In this document: piece after piece, positions 1 to 11,609 of the stretch
Layout: every line of letters starts with the position of its first letter
Position numbering within the stretch: the stretch's first letter is position 1
Origin: Centropristis striata
Lineage: Eukaryota > Chordata > Actinopteri > Perciformes > Serranidae
DNA: 64,000 nucleotides
Assembly: GCF_030273125.1 (NCBI RefSeq)
Contig: NC_081517.1
Coordinates: 18,278,703-18,342,702, forward strand
Direction of reading: 5' to 3'
Notes under the pieces: generated by a model
Seen by the model: only the letters and a program-made list of their open reading frames with translations
What the model was told of the DNA's origin: nothing
Databases searched by the model: none
Program-made: the position numbers and the translations under genes

Positions 1-88
1 TATAGCTTATTTCAGATTTATTCAAGTTATTGCTATGATGTACATTCCCATTAACTTGCAGTTTAAGTATCTTGCTTTTCCTTCTCTC

Positions 89-94
89 TTTATT
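89..94 (-). terminator. Probable ERI2 polyadenylation signal
   Basis: AATAAA on the minus strand about 230 bp after the ERI2 stop. Another AATAAA lies slightly further downstream near 105-111. The interval 95-325 reads as 3' UTR without other features. Assignment is by position only. Confidence 0.5.
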
Positions 95-325
95 GTCCAG
101 AAATATTTATTTTATATTTAATACAGCACCAAGCACCAATCTCGAAAAGCTAACCAAGTAAAGGTCATGATTACCAGTGTGCATGGTTTGCAACAGTCCA
201 GTTATATATTTGTATATTTATACAAGAACGCTTCACAACAAATAAAAAAAAATCTAGATGATGGTTCCTTCTGAACCATAAAAGCTTTATCCATGCTTGG
301 GGAGACAAAGGTGGTCCGGAGGGAT

Positions 326-2495
326 TTAGGAGTCTGGATGCATCGTTGGACGGCGGCCACTCACCCTCTCTAGGCTCTTAGTGATCTTCATCACACACCC
401 ATCCCTCATCATCCTCGCTGCCAACTGAGCTGTATTTCTGGAGTCATCTAAACCTGAGGAGAAAGAAAAAACAGTAACACAGGATTAGATTAAGTCTATT
501 TACTGTTTTTTTTTTTTACGAAAGAACTTTAGCTTTGCTTTTACCAGAATGTTCTCTCCCTGAAAACTGTATTCCCAGATCCTGTAGAGCCCCATTAAGG
601 CCTTTGGGCTTTCTGTCGTAAAAATGCTGAAAAAACAAACAAAAAACAACAACAACAGGGTTAATCAAAACACGAGTAGTGCTGAAACAATCAGGTCAAG
701 TCTTAGTGAGTATTAAATATAATGGAACGTTCTTTTGGTGAATATTTGGTGAATAAAAGTACATTTTGTTCTATTTACAGCTTCTTACAAGAGAAGACTT
801 GCTGCTTTCCTGGTTACATGTCATTAAAAATTAAATACCTTTGGACTGTTGGTCAGACAAAATTAGCAAACTAAAACATTTACTTTAGGCTCTGGTAACT
901 TAAGATGGTAATTTACCATAGCTATAAAATGCAGTTCAGTGAACAGACTAAACTATCGTGAAAATAATTGTTTGGTACAGCCATAATAATGAGTGGGAAA
1001 GCATGAGAGAGAACAGAGGTGTAAGGACAAAGCGATGAGTTTCCACTCACCCTGTAGGTGCTTCTCAGGTCTATCCAGCTATTGAGCACCTCAGGTTTAT
1101 GGAGCTGCTTTCGTTTACATTCGTACTGCAAACAAACTCCGAGATCCCAGTCTGATGTGCAACGCAGATGGAGGCACATTAAAGTTAACAATGTGTTTTC
1201 AGTACATTTCTCCACTTAATATTTCCAACAAGATGAAATTTAACCATGCTACTGTGTTAAGACAGCCTTTTCATTGCACAAAGAGCAATGATACAGTGTT
1301 GTTGTATAAGATTTGTAATGTTTAAAGATAAAAATAGCATTCTTGTCAATAATCAGTGTTCTCCTGACTGCAGTTCAGGAAAATACCCTCCCAAACTGAG
1401 TCCAATGCACTTGACTTTTACCTGACCATGTGAGGAAAGTACACAGCTTTGGAGAAGTTGAAGCTGTAGAAGATTTCTGTTGTCTGTTGGGAAAGACCAC
1501 ACCTTTCTCGAGCTGCAGGCTTTGGAGCCAGCGGCTGAACCGCGAAAGACAGATCTGAAGGGGGATCCCTGCCTCAACTTGCATCTGTGAGACAGAGAAA
1601 CATATGATGTAAAACTATATAAAGCACACAGCGACAGAAACTACATTGTTTGTGACAGTGTATTTACGCCTTCACACAGTCACCTGTGTAATCCCTGTCA
1701 ACTCGGTGCAGAACTCTGACAGAATGGGATGCTCTTGGGGTTGAACATAGGTATGAAACTCAGACTCAACTTTCCCTGTAGATGTATTCAGCAGAACAGC
1801 AGGAAACTCAACTGCAATAAAAGGGAGAAAAGAAGGACAGATGGTATCAGCAATAAGGATGACAAAGAAGAACGGTCCACATGGAGTAGTTAAAGGGCTA
1901 CTTACTAATTTCCTGGCCATAGTTGTTTTTCTCTCTCCAGCATGTTGACTCAAAATCAATCACAATCAGGTAGGAAAATGTTTGATCTGAAAGATATCAG
2001 ACAATATTTGTGAAAATATACTGACAAGGGAATTCAAGTCAAAATGTTAACATGAACTTTATGTATGCACAATGAAAATAAGTACTTACTTGATAACAGT
2101 GATTTCTTTGACCCATTAGAGGACTGACTCCTCTGCCTTATTAATCCAAGCTCTCTGGATAAAAGAAAGGGATTCAAAAGTGTCTGTTAGAAGTGTTAAA
2201 CCTAACACTTACTGTAATATTAACCCGATTTTACCGAAAGTAACGCTACACTAACGTTACTTCTATTACTAACTAATTACCAAGTTTACACACAAATAAT
2301 TTCAATTTAAAAACAATATTCAAGCAATCAAAGTAACACACAGAACCATGCTGACGTTAATATACGAAACAATACGTGATTCTTTGTATTCACTGTTTGT
2401 TTATTTCGCTGGCTAAAGTTAGCTGTTTAACGTTAGTTAACGCTAAATACTCACGGTTACCCAGCTACTTACTTGGCCAGTTTCTTTGTAGACAT
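326..2495 (-). CDS. eri2: ERI1 exoribonuclease family member 2 (ERI2), short form
   Basis: DEDDh 3'-5' exonuclease of the ERI1/3'hExo family, expected to trim RNA 3' ends. Coding exons, in transcript order: 2473-2495, 2090-2154, 1906-1986, 1684-1811, 1422-1584, 1051-1151, 545-626, 326-453. Each has AG/GT borders, and the sum is 771 nt (256 aa plus stop). ExoI is VIDFESTCW (D40, E42). ExoII is in the SDWDLG block (D154/D156). ExoIII is REHSGLDD (H213, D218). All DEDDh residues are therefore present. The block ending SEFCTELTGI, the segment around CKRKQLHKPEVLNSWIDLR and the tail CVMKITKSL match recalled vertebrate ERI2 closely. The last exon reads through a strong donor (GTGAGT, complement of 359-364) to a TAA at 326-328. 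A longer isoform with the C-terminal GRF zinc finger could use that donor and continue beyond the left edge of the window. The start ATG gives MSTKKLAK, like the human N-terminus. REXO5 is divergent upstream. Confidence 0.93.
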
Positions 2496-4091
2496 AACGT
2501 TAGCTAGGACTTGCTTTCGGCCAACAAACTTTACAAAAAGATGACAATATAAAGTGATCTTGGGTCGTAAATCCTGAAAATTTCGCGCTATTTTAAAAAA
2601 ATGTTTTCATCCATCTGCCTGAGGTTGATTAACTGGGGCTGCTAGTCAAAGTAATAGACCGCAGAAAGAAATAGTCGATCAGTAAAATGTGACGGAGTTT
2701 ATCGAAACTGAACGAAGTGCATTTCCGGTTTTACCATTTTCCCCAAAACAAAAGCATAAACTAATGCCACCCAAACAGTACAAAATATACATGATAATAT
2801 CTTATCAGTTTGATCTTGGGTGATTTCTTCAAATTTGCCAAAATTTTGCAATTTCGGCGAACATTACTGACTGAAGAGTCAATACATTAGTTTATTTTTA
2901 AAGTAAGAAACCGGAAGTAGTGCTATTATTTTTTTTACTTTCTATCACAGATTGTAACGTGGTGCTGTACCGGTGCTTTAGCCATGTGTTTTTAGCCCCT
3001 TCCTAATAGAAAACACGAGTTTTGGACTCACAGGACCAATAACATCTGGTATTTACAGAGTTTTATTGTCGTTACTAATCATACGTGTATACCGCACTTA
3101 TAAATACTCCTAAATTGTACATGTACAAGTTAAGTGTAGAGTCTTTCTAAAGTGTTAGCTAGCTAGTTATGCAGTGTTTCCAGTCTGAGTATTAATTATT
3201 CTTCTAGTTTGGTACATTAACTATACTTAAGTGTACTCATATTAAACTTCATATTCCTTGCTTTAATGTAGAATGTGCCAAAGACACTGGACTTAATTCA
3301 CCTTCAACTACAAAATAAAGCCTAATTTCACTTTATTTACCTGACAGTTGCAGCACAAATAAAGCAAATACATCTAATTTAATCTCCTGATACGTTTTTC
3401 ATGCACACATCTCCTCATAATGGGATAAAGTACCCCACAAGACAACACCATACATTTAAACCAATCTACTGACAGCAATAATTGCGGTTGCTTTATGGCT
3501 AAAGTAATCACAATTAACCAAAAATCAACAGTATGTTATTCTATATGTTCTAAAAAATATCCAGTGTAACTTGAACAATCCCACCTGGTTAATGGTGAAG
3601 TTGCTCCAGAATACCAGTCAGCCAAATAACTAATAATATTTTTCATGGATATAAGAAACCTTCACTAAACATTTTTTTTTTCAGTGGCTCACATTGAGGG
3701 TTCTCGTCTCAAATGTCTATGGTGGAGTTAACCTGCAGTAAAACCTGAGACTACTGTATTATATTATATCTATTATATTAGAACTATAAAAGCTTAAAGT
3801 TATTTCCTGAAATACAGTTGCAATAGATCATCAGTGAAAGCATGAAAACCTTAATCTCTAAAACCCCCTTTCTTATTTTAAAACATGCACAGTCTAAAAT
3901 ACAGCTGTGAATTATTATTTAAACAAGGAAATCTAATCAGAGAACATGATAAACAATACCTAAAGTATAACTGACTGCTACTGACACATTTGGTCTGTAG
4001 TAGTAGTGGTAGAGTAATGGTCTTAAAAAGTATTGAGCTTTGATACATTGCCCTAGTACAAACAATACACATTTTAAGAGGAACATGTGTA
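2496..4091. promoter_or_regulatory. Intergenic and promoter region between ERI2 and REXO5
   Basis: No open reading frame here resembles a protein. Upstream of the ERI2 start lie ETS-type motifs: TTTCCGGT at 2722-2729 and CCGGAAGT at 2911-2918. Such motifs are typical of TATA-less housekeeping and bidirectional promoters. REXO5 has a good splice acceptor just before its ATG (CAG ending at 5394), so its first, non-coding exon may lie in this interval. The interval 3000-4091 is AT-rich, and I see no other feature in it. Confidence 0.45.
2911..2918 (+). promoter_or_regulatory. ETS-family binding motif CCGGAAGT
   Basis: Exact match to the GABPA/ELK core, 416 bp upstream of the ERI2 ATG and near the likely shared ERI2/REXO5 promoter. 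A second, weaker ETS core is at 2722-2729. The motif is seen in the sequence; the function is inferred. Confidence 0.35.
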
Positions 4092-5289
4092 CAGTTGAAA
4101 CCAGAAGTTTACATACGCTATATAAAAAGACACATATGCTTTTTTTCTGACTGTCTGACATGAAATCAGACAATCACTTTTCCTGTTTTAGGTCCTTTAG
4201 GATTACCAAAATTATTTCTATTTGCTAAATGCCAGAATAATGAGAGAAGGATTTTTTTTAGAAACTTTTTTTATTACTTTCTGCAAAGTCAGAAGTTTAC
4301 ATACACTAACATTATTATGCCTTGAAACAATTTGGGAAAGCTCAGATGATGCTGTCATGTCTTTGGAAGCTTCTGATAGGTTTATTGACAACATTAGAGT
4401 TAATTGGAGACACACCTGTGGATGTATTTTAAGGCACACCTGCCAGATTACAGTTTGCAAATGCACACAGGGACAAAGACCTTAATTTTTGGAGAAATGT
4501 CCTTAGGTCTGACAAAACTGTAATCTGGCTTTTTTATGTTTCTTTTGGAGTAATGGTTTCTTCCTGGCAGAGTGGCCTTTCAGCCCATGTTGGTACAGTA
4601 CTCGTTTCACTGTGGATAATGACACACTCTTACCAGCTTCAGCCAGCATCTTCACAAGGTCTTTTGCTTTTGTTCTTGGGTTGATATGCACATTTTGGAC
4701 CAAAGCACATTCATCTCTGGGACACAGAGCCCGTCTCCTTCCTGAGCGCTATGATGGCTGGACATTCCCATGGTGTTTATACTTGGGTATAATTATTTGA
4801 ACAGATGAATGTGGCACCTTCAGGCATCTGGAAATTGCACCCAAGGATGAACCAGACTTGTGCAAGTCCACAATTCTCTTCCTGATATCTTGGTTGATTT
4901 CTTTTGACTTTCCCATGATGTTACACAAAGAAGCAGTGTGTTTCAGGTGTGCCTTAAAATACATCCACAGGTGTGTCTCCAATTAACTCTAATGTTGTCC
5001 ATAAACCTATCAGAAGCTGCCAAAGACATGACAGCATCATCTGGGCTTTCCCAAATTGTTTCAAGGCACAATAATGTTAATGTATGTAAACTTCTGACTT
5101 TGCAGAAAGTAATAAAAATTGTCTAAAAAAATCCTTCTCATTATTTTGGCATTTAGCAAATAGAAATAATTTTGGTAATCCTAAAGGACCTAAAACAGGG
5201 AAAGTGATTGTCTGATTTCATGTCAGACAGTGAGAAAAAAAGCGTATGTGTCTTTTTATATAGTGTATGTAAACTTCTGGTTTCAACTG
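4092..5289 (-). mobile_element. Rearranged (fold-back) Tc1-like DNA transposon
   Basis: A 1,198-bp element flanked by TA on both sides (4090-4091 and 5290-5291), as expected for Tc1/mariner. It begins CAGTTGAAACCAGAAGTTTAC and ends with the reverse complement of that sequence. The inverted arms are unusually long, about 350 bp (4092-4442 and 4944-5289), and both arms correspond to the same transposon end. The middle carries the 5' part of a Tc1 transposase on the minus strand. A short plus-strand piece of a later part lies at 4443-4528, flanked by the exact inverted repeat CCAGATTACAGTTT / AAACTGTAATCTGG (4443-4456 and 4515-4528). The catalytic half is missing, so the copy is non-autonomous. 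It lies upstream of REXO5 coding exon 1, possibly in a 5' UTR intron. Confidence 0.9.
4517..4916 (-). pseudogene. Truncated Tc1 transposase (N-terminal DNA-binding part)
   Basis: The minus-strand frame starts MGKSKEINQDIRKRIVDLHK, the first helix-turn-helix of fish Tc1-like transposases. It continues to the second helix-turn-helix (AEAGKSVSLSTVKRVL...HGLKGHSARKKPLL) and stops after KKARLQF. An in-frame TAG at 4749-4751 separates the two parts. The DDE catalytic domain is absent because the element switches to an inverted copy of its own end. It cannot make an active transposase. Confidence 0.88.
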
Positions 5290-5413
5290 TAAATCTTACA
5301 TGTACTGTACATAAACGTCTGCTTAAATGATGCAGTTTGACATTTTACAGCTAGGAGATGATAATATATCAAATATCTTATTTTTATCTCCCAGTAGAAA
5401 CATCACCTTGAAC

Positions 5414-8400
5414 ATGGAGTCTTCTTCATCGTCATCATCAGCAGCAGCAGAATCAGCAGCAGTGGCAACATGCAACAAAAGGAAAAGACAGAACTTCGCC
5501 ACCACACCACACAAGGAGGCCAAGAGATTAAAAACCGTGCAGAATGGTGAGGAGACAGTGGAGTGTGAGCGTCCCTCTCGCTCACCGAGAATCTCTGTGC
5601 CGCTTGACCGCCTTCAACAACCAATTACAGCGAATGAGCTGACAGAACTGCTGCATTACGCTGCTCTGGGGAAAACAGGTGGCATTAAACAGCCCAGGTA
5701 ATGACTGTGGTGGTAAGAAGTTATCAGCTTTCATCAAAGAACTCTCTGTAATGCACTTTTACTGCGTCCCTGTGCTCCTGCAATGATCTAAATGATCCTT
5801 TAAAAGTCTACACCACTTATACCTTTTCAATTTTATGCCTCTTCTAGTTGGTGTCGTCTCCTCCATCAGAAGAAGGTTAAAGCGGTGAATGTGGTGATCG
5901 TGGAGGGCCTGACCCAGAGTCACTTTTACAAGCACTACCTCACTTTGCGACACCTCAGGACCAACTACACCACTGTGAGTAAGCAGAGGGGACACAAGCA
6001 TGCTGACAAAGACTATTTAATGGGGGAAAATATGTTCACAGTGTTAATGTTTGGGGTTTTAAAACTTTTAGAGGATCACCTTTACTCCACCATCTACCGA
6101 CCTGGCGTCAGAAATCTTCGGTCACAAAGTTCCACAATCGGATTGTCCGTCTCTTTCCCAAACACACAATGGAAACAGTGAATTGCACAAAGGTGAGAAG
6201 CATGTGTGGATGTTCTGAGTGTGTGTAGACCTCAAAGATAATAATAATAATAAAAAAAACATTACTTATATAGCACCTTTTAAAACAGCACTTTATAAAG
6301 TGCCTGAACAGAAAGCAGTTTAGTACAACGAGAATGATGCCATAAGGCTAAAAACAATTCTTACATTAATAGAAAAACAATTTGAGACAGAGCAGGAACA
6401 ATCACAGGACATTCTCAGATACACAGAAAATAAAAGGTAAAAGGAGTATAAAAAGTAAGAAGCGAAGAAGTAAAAACTCATAAAACATATGATATATGAC
6501 TATAAGTTACTGGCCTTTTGCACAAGCTGCCTTTGCATTTGTTCGTATATTCATCTTCAATTTGTATTTTATATTATTCAAACTAATCATTATTCTTGCA
6601 CTGCTTAATTTTAATCATCTTGAAATTGCAATACCTCAATTAGCAATTTCTCAACTCTCGTGACAGCTCTCTGAAGTAGTTCTAGTCGCTAAACTATTCC
6701 TTCATTCATTATTATGTTTCTGTTATTTATTATTAAAGCTACTGGAGGCCTAAATTTCCCTCTAAATCAAAGTTTCTCTCTAGCCATCTATAAAAATGAT
6801 GTAGCTCACACGACATTGCCCTTTCTTGATTATTAAAGACTGCGACCAAATTATGTGTTTAAACATTTACTGAACCTATTATGAATGCCTCATAATCACA
6901 TTTTATTTGGCTGTTAGTCTTCTGAATGCTCTAACATCCATCCCCAGAATATCATTACATTATTATCATATCTGTATGTGTTCTTACTCTTGTTCTTAAT
7001 TGTGTGTGTGTTGTTGCACATTGCTGCAGCACTGAGGATTCACCCGGTCATAACCAAGTTTGGGACTCAAAAAAAAGGACTGACAGCGTATGTTCTCAGC
7101 CAGGAGGAGATGATCAAGAGACATTATCCTGTCAAAGGTAAGAGTGGATTGATTCTCAGAAGCTCTGTATTTCTCCGTCCTGATGGAGCCTAATGGAGCC
7201 TAATGGAGCCAATAGAGACCCTTTCTTTTGTTGAAAAGGCTCAGTTTTTGGTGCGATAACTTTAACTTTAGTCTCTATTGCTACCTCTTCTTATTCTTTT
7301 TCTTTTCTTGTTTCTTTTGGCTCAGGCATGCCAGGCTTTGAGGAGTTTGTGTGCACAGACGGTGTTGACTGTGTGACTGACAGCAGTCCTCTGTACGGCC
7401 TTGACTGTGAAATGGTGAGATGCTCTCAATATTAAAAACGTATAATTCCTGCTTTCCACTGCAGAATCCAGTCACGCCGTTTCAAACAATCAATACTGCA
7501 GTTTTGTGAAATCTGTTACTGTCTCAGAAACATTTTATTTTGTGCTTGTTGTTTATGTTTCAGACAGAAATTCATAATTATTCAAGTTCATAAAGTCATT
7601 AAAAGATGATTAAAATGCAATAGATACAATATTAAAAAAGGTTTATAGATATGTATAAATGATGCTTAAAATGTTTACTTTTATTGCGACGTATAACAGC
7701 GTCACAGTCTGATTTGAGGGCATTGTGGGAAATGTGAGGTGGAAATGTAAGGCCGGGCCAGTTTATTATGGGTCAGTTGCATTATGGGTCAGAACAACAT
7801 GGCTGTAGAGAAGAGCATGCAACTCCAGAGTAACAATTCTACAAGTGGTCCACGCGGTAATTTTCCTTTTATACGTTTCATGTTCATGTATAACGCTCTT
7901 AATTATTATTATGGACATTGGTGATGTATTTGAAGTCCATTTATTCCAGCCGTTTCTGTTGTGCTTATGTACTTCGGACATTACAACGAGAGACTTAACA
8001 GTGGGAGTTGCATGTGTTTTTGAAACTTTTATGTCTTTATTTTGTTATAGTTTTCACGGTTTCTGCAGATGTAGTGAGACAAAAATAAACCTTCAAGACA
8101 TCTGTATGAATCGTGGCTAATTATTTTGGACCGGTGTACTTACAAAATCCATGCATCATACATTATTGATAGACAAGTAACACTATTGTGATATTTTCAC
8201 TAGCAGTTTTTTGTGACACCACAAATGTTCCGTCTTAAACCATATGGTGTGAAAACTCTGGCTTGAGGCCTTATGTTCTTTGGTAGCCCTTCCTTCCGTC
8301 CGCAGCATTCTCATAAACACAGTCTATGAATCAAGATAGTAATCATGAAGTAATTAGGGCCTCGGGGCAATCGCACCGAGCACTGGTCCCATACAGCAAT

Positions 8401-9612
8401 AGCTGTAGGGACCAGTGCTCGGGGCAAAGCCCCGAGCACTACTGTTATACTGTGGATTTCTTCTTATTCCTCTTGCGGACGCAATTTCGTCCCGCTACTA
8501 GTCCTACAACTTAAAGAGTTGCAGGACAAATTATATATCAAAACGTGCGGTTTGATCGGGATCGGTGTGCTATTACTTTTCTCTACAGAATACGAATTTT
8601 TCGCGAAAAACTGCTCAAAATTTTGCATTGAAATGAATGGGACGGCCGACAAAAAATGAGCGAACAACAATCATTGGAGATTTTTAAACGTCTACTTCTC
8701 CGGCATAATTTAACCTAGAGACTCCATTTAAACTTTAAACAGTAGACACAAGTCTTGTGTATCGGTGTATTAATCCACGTTTCGATAGGTCATATAGTTT
8801 TTTATCAATCCCTGTTCAATGACCATGATAATTTTTGGAGAAATTCTGAGATTATAATGGGTGTGTATTGCACGGAATGTTCGTGTCAGAGTGTGTGATG
8901 TCATCGCTCAGAGTGTAGAGGGAGAGGTAAAACTGTCAAAAAATTAATTTTAAAACTGCGCTCCAGGCCGCAAATTTCACTCTACAGAAATAATTTATAC
9001 ATAGAAACGTAGGAAAATTTGTCTTCTCACTCACAATCCTCTGGTAAAGCTGTCAGAGTTATAGTTTGGGCGTACGACGCACAGATGCGGCACCAACACC
9101 ACCAACAGCCTCATTGGGTCCCATATTAAAAACGCAGGGAGATATTTGAAAAAGGGATATGGAAACGTTTTTTTAAGATCGCTCTAACAAAGCTATTTTT
9201 TCATTTTTCTGAAATAAAAACATATGTAGACGTTCAGGAAGAACTCAGGACGCTCAAAGTGAAGTCGAATCAATGATAGGTATTATGGTTTTGCCAAAAA
9301 TGCTTTCTGTTCGAGGCCAGAAATTCCAGTCCACCTCTGGCTGCTGTCACTCTTTCGGAACTTTAACAGGTGGTATCAGTTAATTCAGTTGATTGCTTTG
9401 ATCTTTGATGTGATTACAGTTACAGATACACACACACGCGCGTAAGTGCACACACTCCTCACACATGCATACACCTGCTTCAAACACGCACACACAGGTA
9501 ACTTTGTGATTTTAATTACACACACAGGTAACTTTATGCGATTTTCGCTACACACACACACACACACACACAAATGCGCGTGTATGCGCGCACACTCCTC
9601 CACATACATGTT

Positions 9613-9662
<50 letters not shown>

Positions 9663-10222
9663 TGAGGTTAAAGGGCATAGTTTTAAATCTCTGAAGAATC
9701 TCATCATAGTGTACACACACCGGCAGTAGCCCCCGTGGCCCTTTCAAAATTTCCCCAGAGGAAATTTTCTAGTTATACCTTAGTATTTCTTTGTTTACGC
9801 TTTTTTGGGGCATTTTCAGCTTTATTGATAGTGGTAGAAATACAGAATGAAAGGGTTAGAAAAAGGGAAGACACACAGGCCAGGGTTCCAAGCCGAATTT
9901 GAAATAGTGAATTGCTGACATTAAACTGAGGTGTCTACCTTGAAACTTTAGAGATCGTGGGTGATGGAGCTTCAATGCCACTTGGTTGAAGATGTGTGTG
10001 AAGCATCCAAATTTTTTGAATATGAAAAGCATTTTGTGTCCTTAGTTATTCAAACATTTCTATCACTGATTTAACAGTTAATCGGAGTGTTCATGTCGTG
10101 CTTTAGTGTTTGACAGAAAAAGGAAATGAGTTGGCTCGTGTTTCTCTGGTGGACAGTGAGGGGAACTGTGTGCTGGACGAGCTGGTGAAACCTCAGAACC
10201 GAATCCTCAACTACCTCACCAG

Positions 10223-10262
<40 letters not shown>

Positions 10263-10786
10263 TCTTGTACTTCTATCTTTGTGAGGACCCTAATTGGAAC
10301 AGTGAATTCCCTTGCAAGTTTATAATAGTTTTGTATTCATTAGTTTTAATGTTTTTAAATTCAGTTAGTTTTAATGAGTTTTTACAGTGTGTTTGTTAGT
10401 TTTAGTTTAGTATTTTTTTTTTTAAATGCTTTAGTTTTAGTTCAATTTTTATTAGTTTTAGTTTTTTGTAATGGGGTATTTGTTGGGTAGGAGATTAAAA
10501 GAGGTCACACTAAATTTTGCCTTTATTTCCTTTGCCTTATCCATCTTCATTATGTATGAGATGAAATAAAGGACATTTTTACTAGTTTTGTAACCACACA
10601 ATACAGTTTCAGTTAATTATCATTATCATGTAACCTTTAACCCTTAAAACAAAGTCAAAATCAAACAAAATCTCAAAAATGCCTTTAAAGAAGTGAGGAA
10701 TGGCCGAAATGTCTTCACTTTGCAAAAATGTCCTCACTCTGTTGCTTAAAAACTTGTTCTGGTCCTCACTATGTAGGAAGTACAAG

Positions 10787-10825
<39 letters not shown>

Positions 10826-11546
10826 ACACTGGTGTATTTTTAGATAACTATTAATCACTGTGTTGAAATGTTAAAACCCATTTTTGTCGCCTGTGTTTCT
10901 GGGTGCCTTCTTATAGGTTCTCTGGTATAACCGCAGCAATGTTACGACCAATCACAACAACCCTGCGGGACGTTCAAGTGAAGCTGCGGTCGTTGTTACC
11001 CAGTGATGCGGTTTTGGTGGGACATTCAATAAACAACGACCTTGTGGCTCTTAAAGTGAGTTACAATCTTTTCTGCATTAATACATTGTCTTAAAATCCA
11101 CCAATATATTCAATATATTCTTTTAAGAATTTTTATGTTATTATGGGTAGAAATTTCATTTTGGAGAGGCTCTCTTAAAAAACAGATACATTTTTTTAAA
11201 TAAAAAGTTGAAAGTTTTGACCTGTATTGTGTTTGTGTCCTCCCTGCAGCTGATCCACCAGCATGTAATCGACACCTCGCTGCTGTACAGGAGAGAGTTT
11301 GGGCAGAGGTTTAAACTAAAGGTCCTGGCCCAGACAGTGCTGGAGTAAGTTATGTCTCTCTGTCTCTCTCTCTCTGTCTCTCTCACCCACCACAGCTAAT
11401 AATTTAATTTTCCACTTGTGTCCCAGGAGGCAAATACAAACTGAAGAGCAGAAGGGTCATAATCCCATTGAGGATGCTGTAGCAGCCCTGGAGCTGGCTC
11501 AGTATTTTATTAAAACAGGACCTCGTCAGGTAACACAGTTTATCCT

Positions 11547-11609
<63 letters not shown>

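Noticed and set aside
5327..5413. REXO5 start at an upstream in-frame ATG near 5327
   Set aside because: A strong splice acceptor at 5392-5394 interrupts it, the extra residues do not resemble the family N-terminus, and the site is only 36 bp from the Tc1 end.
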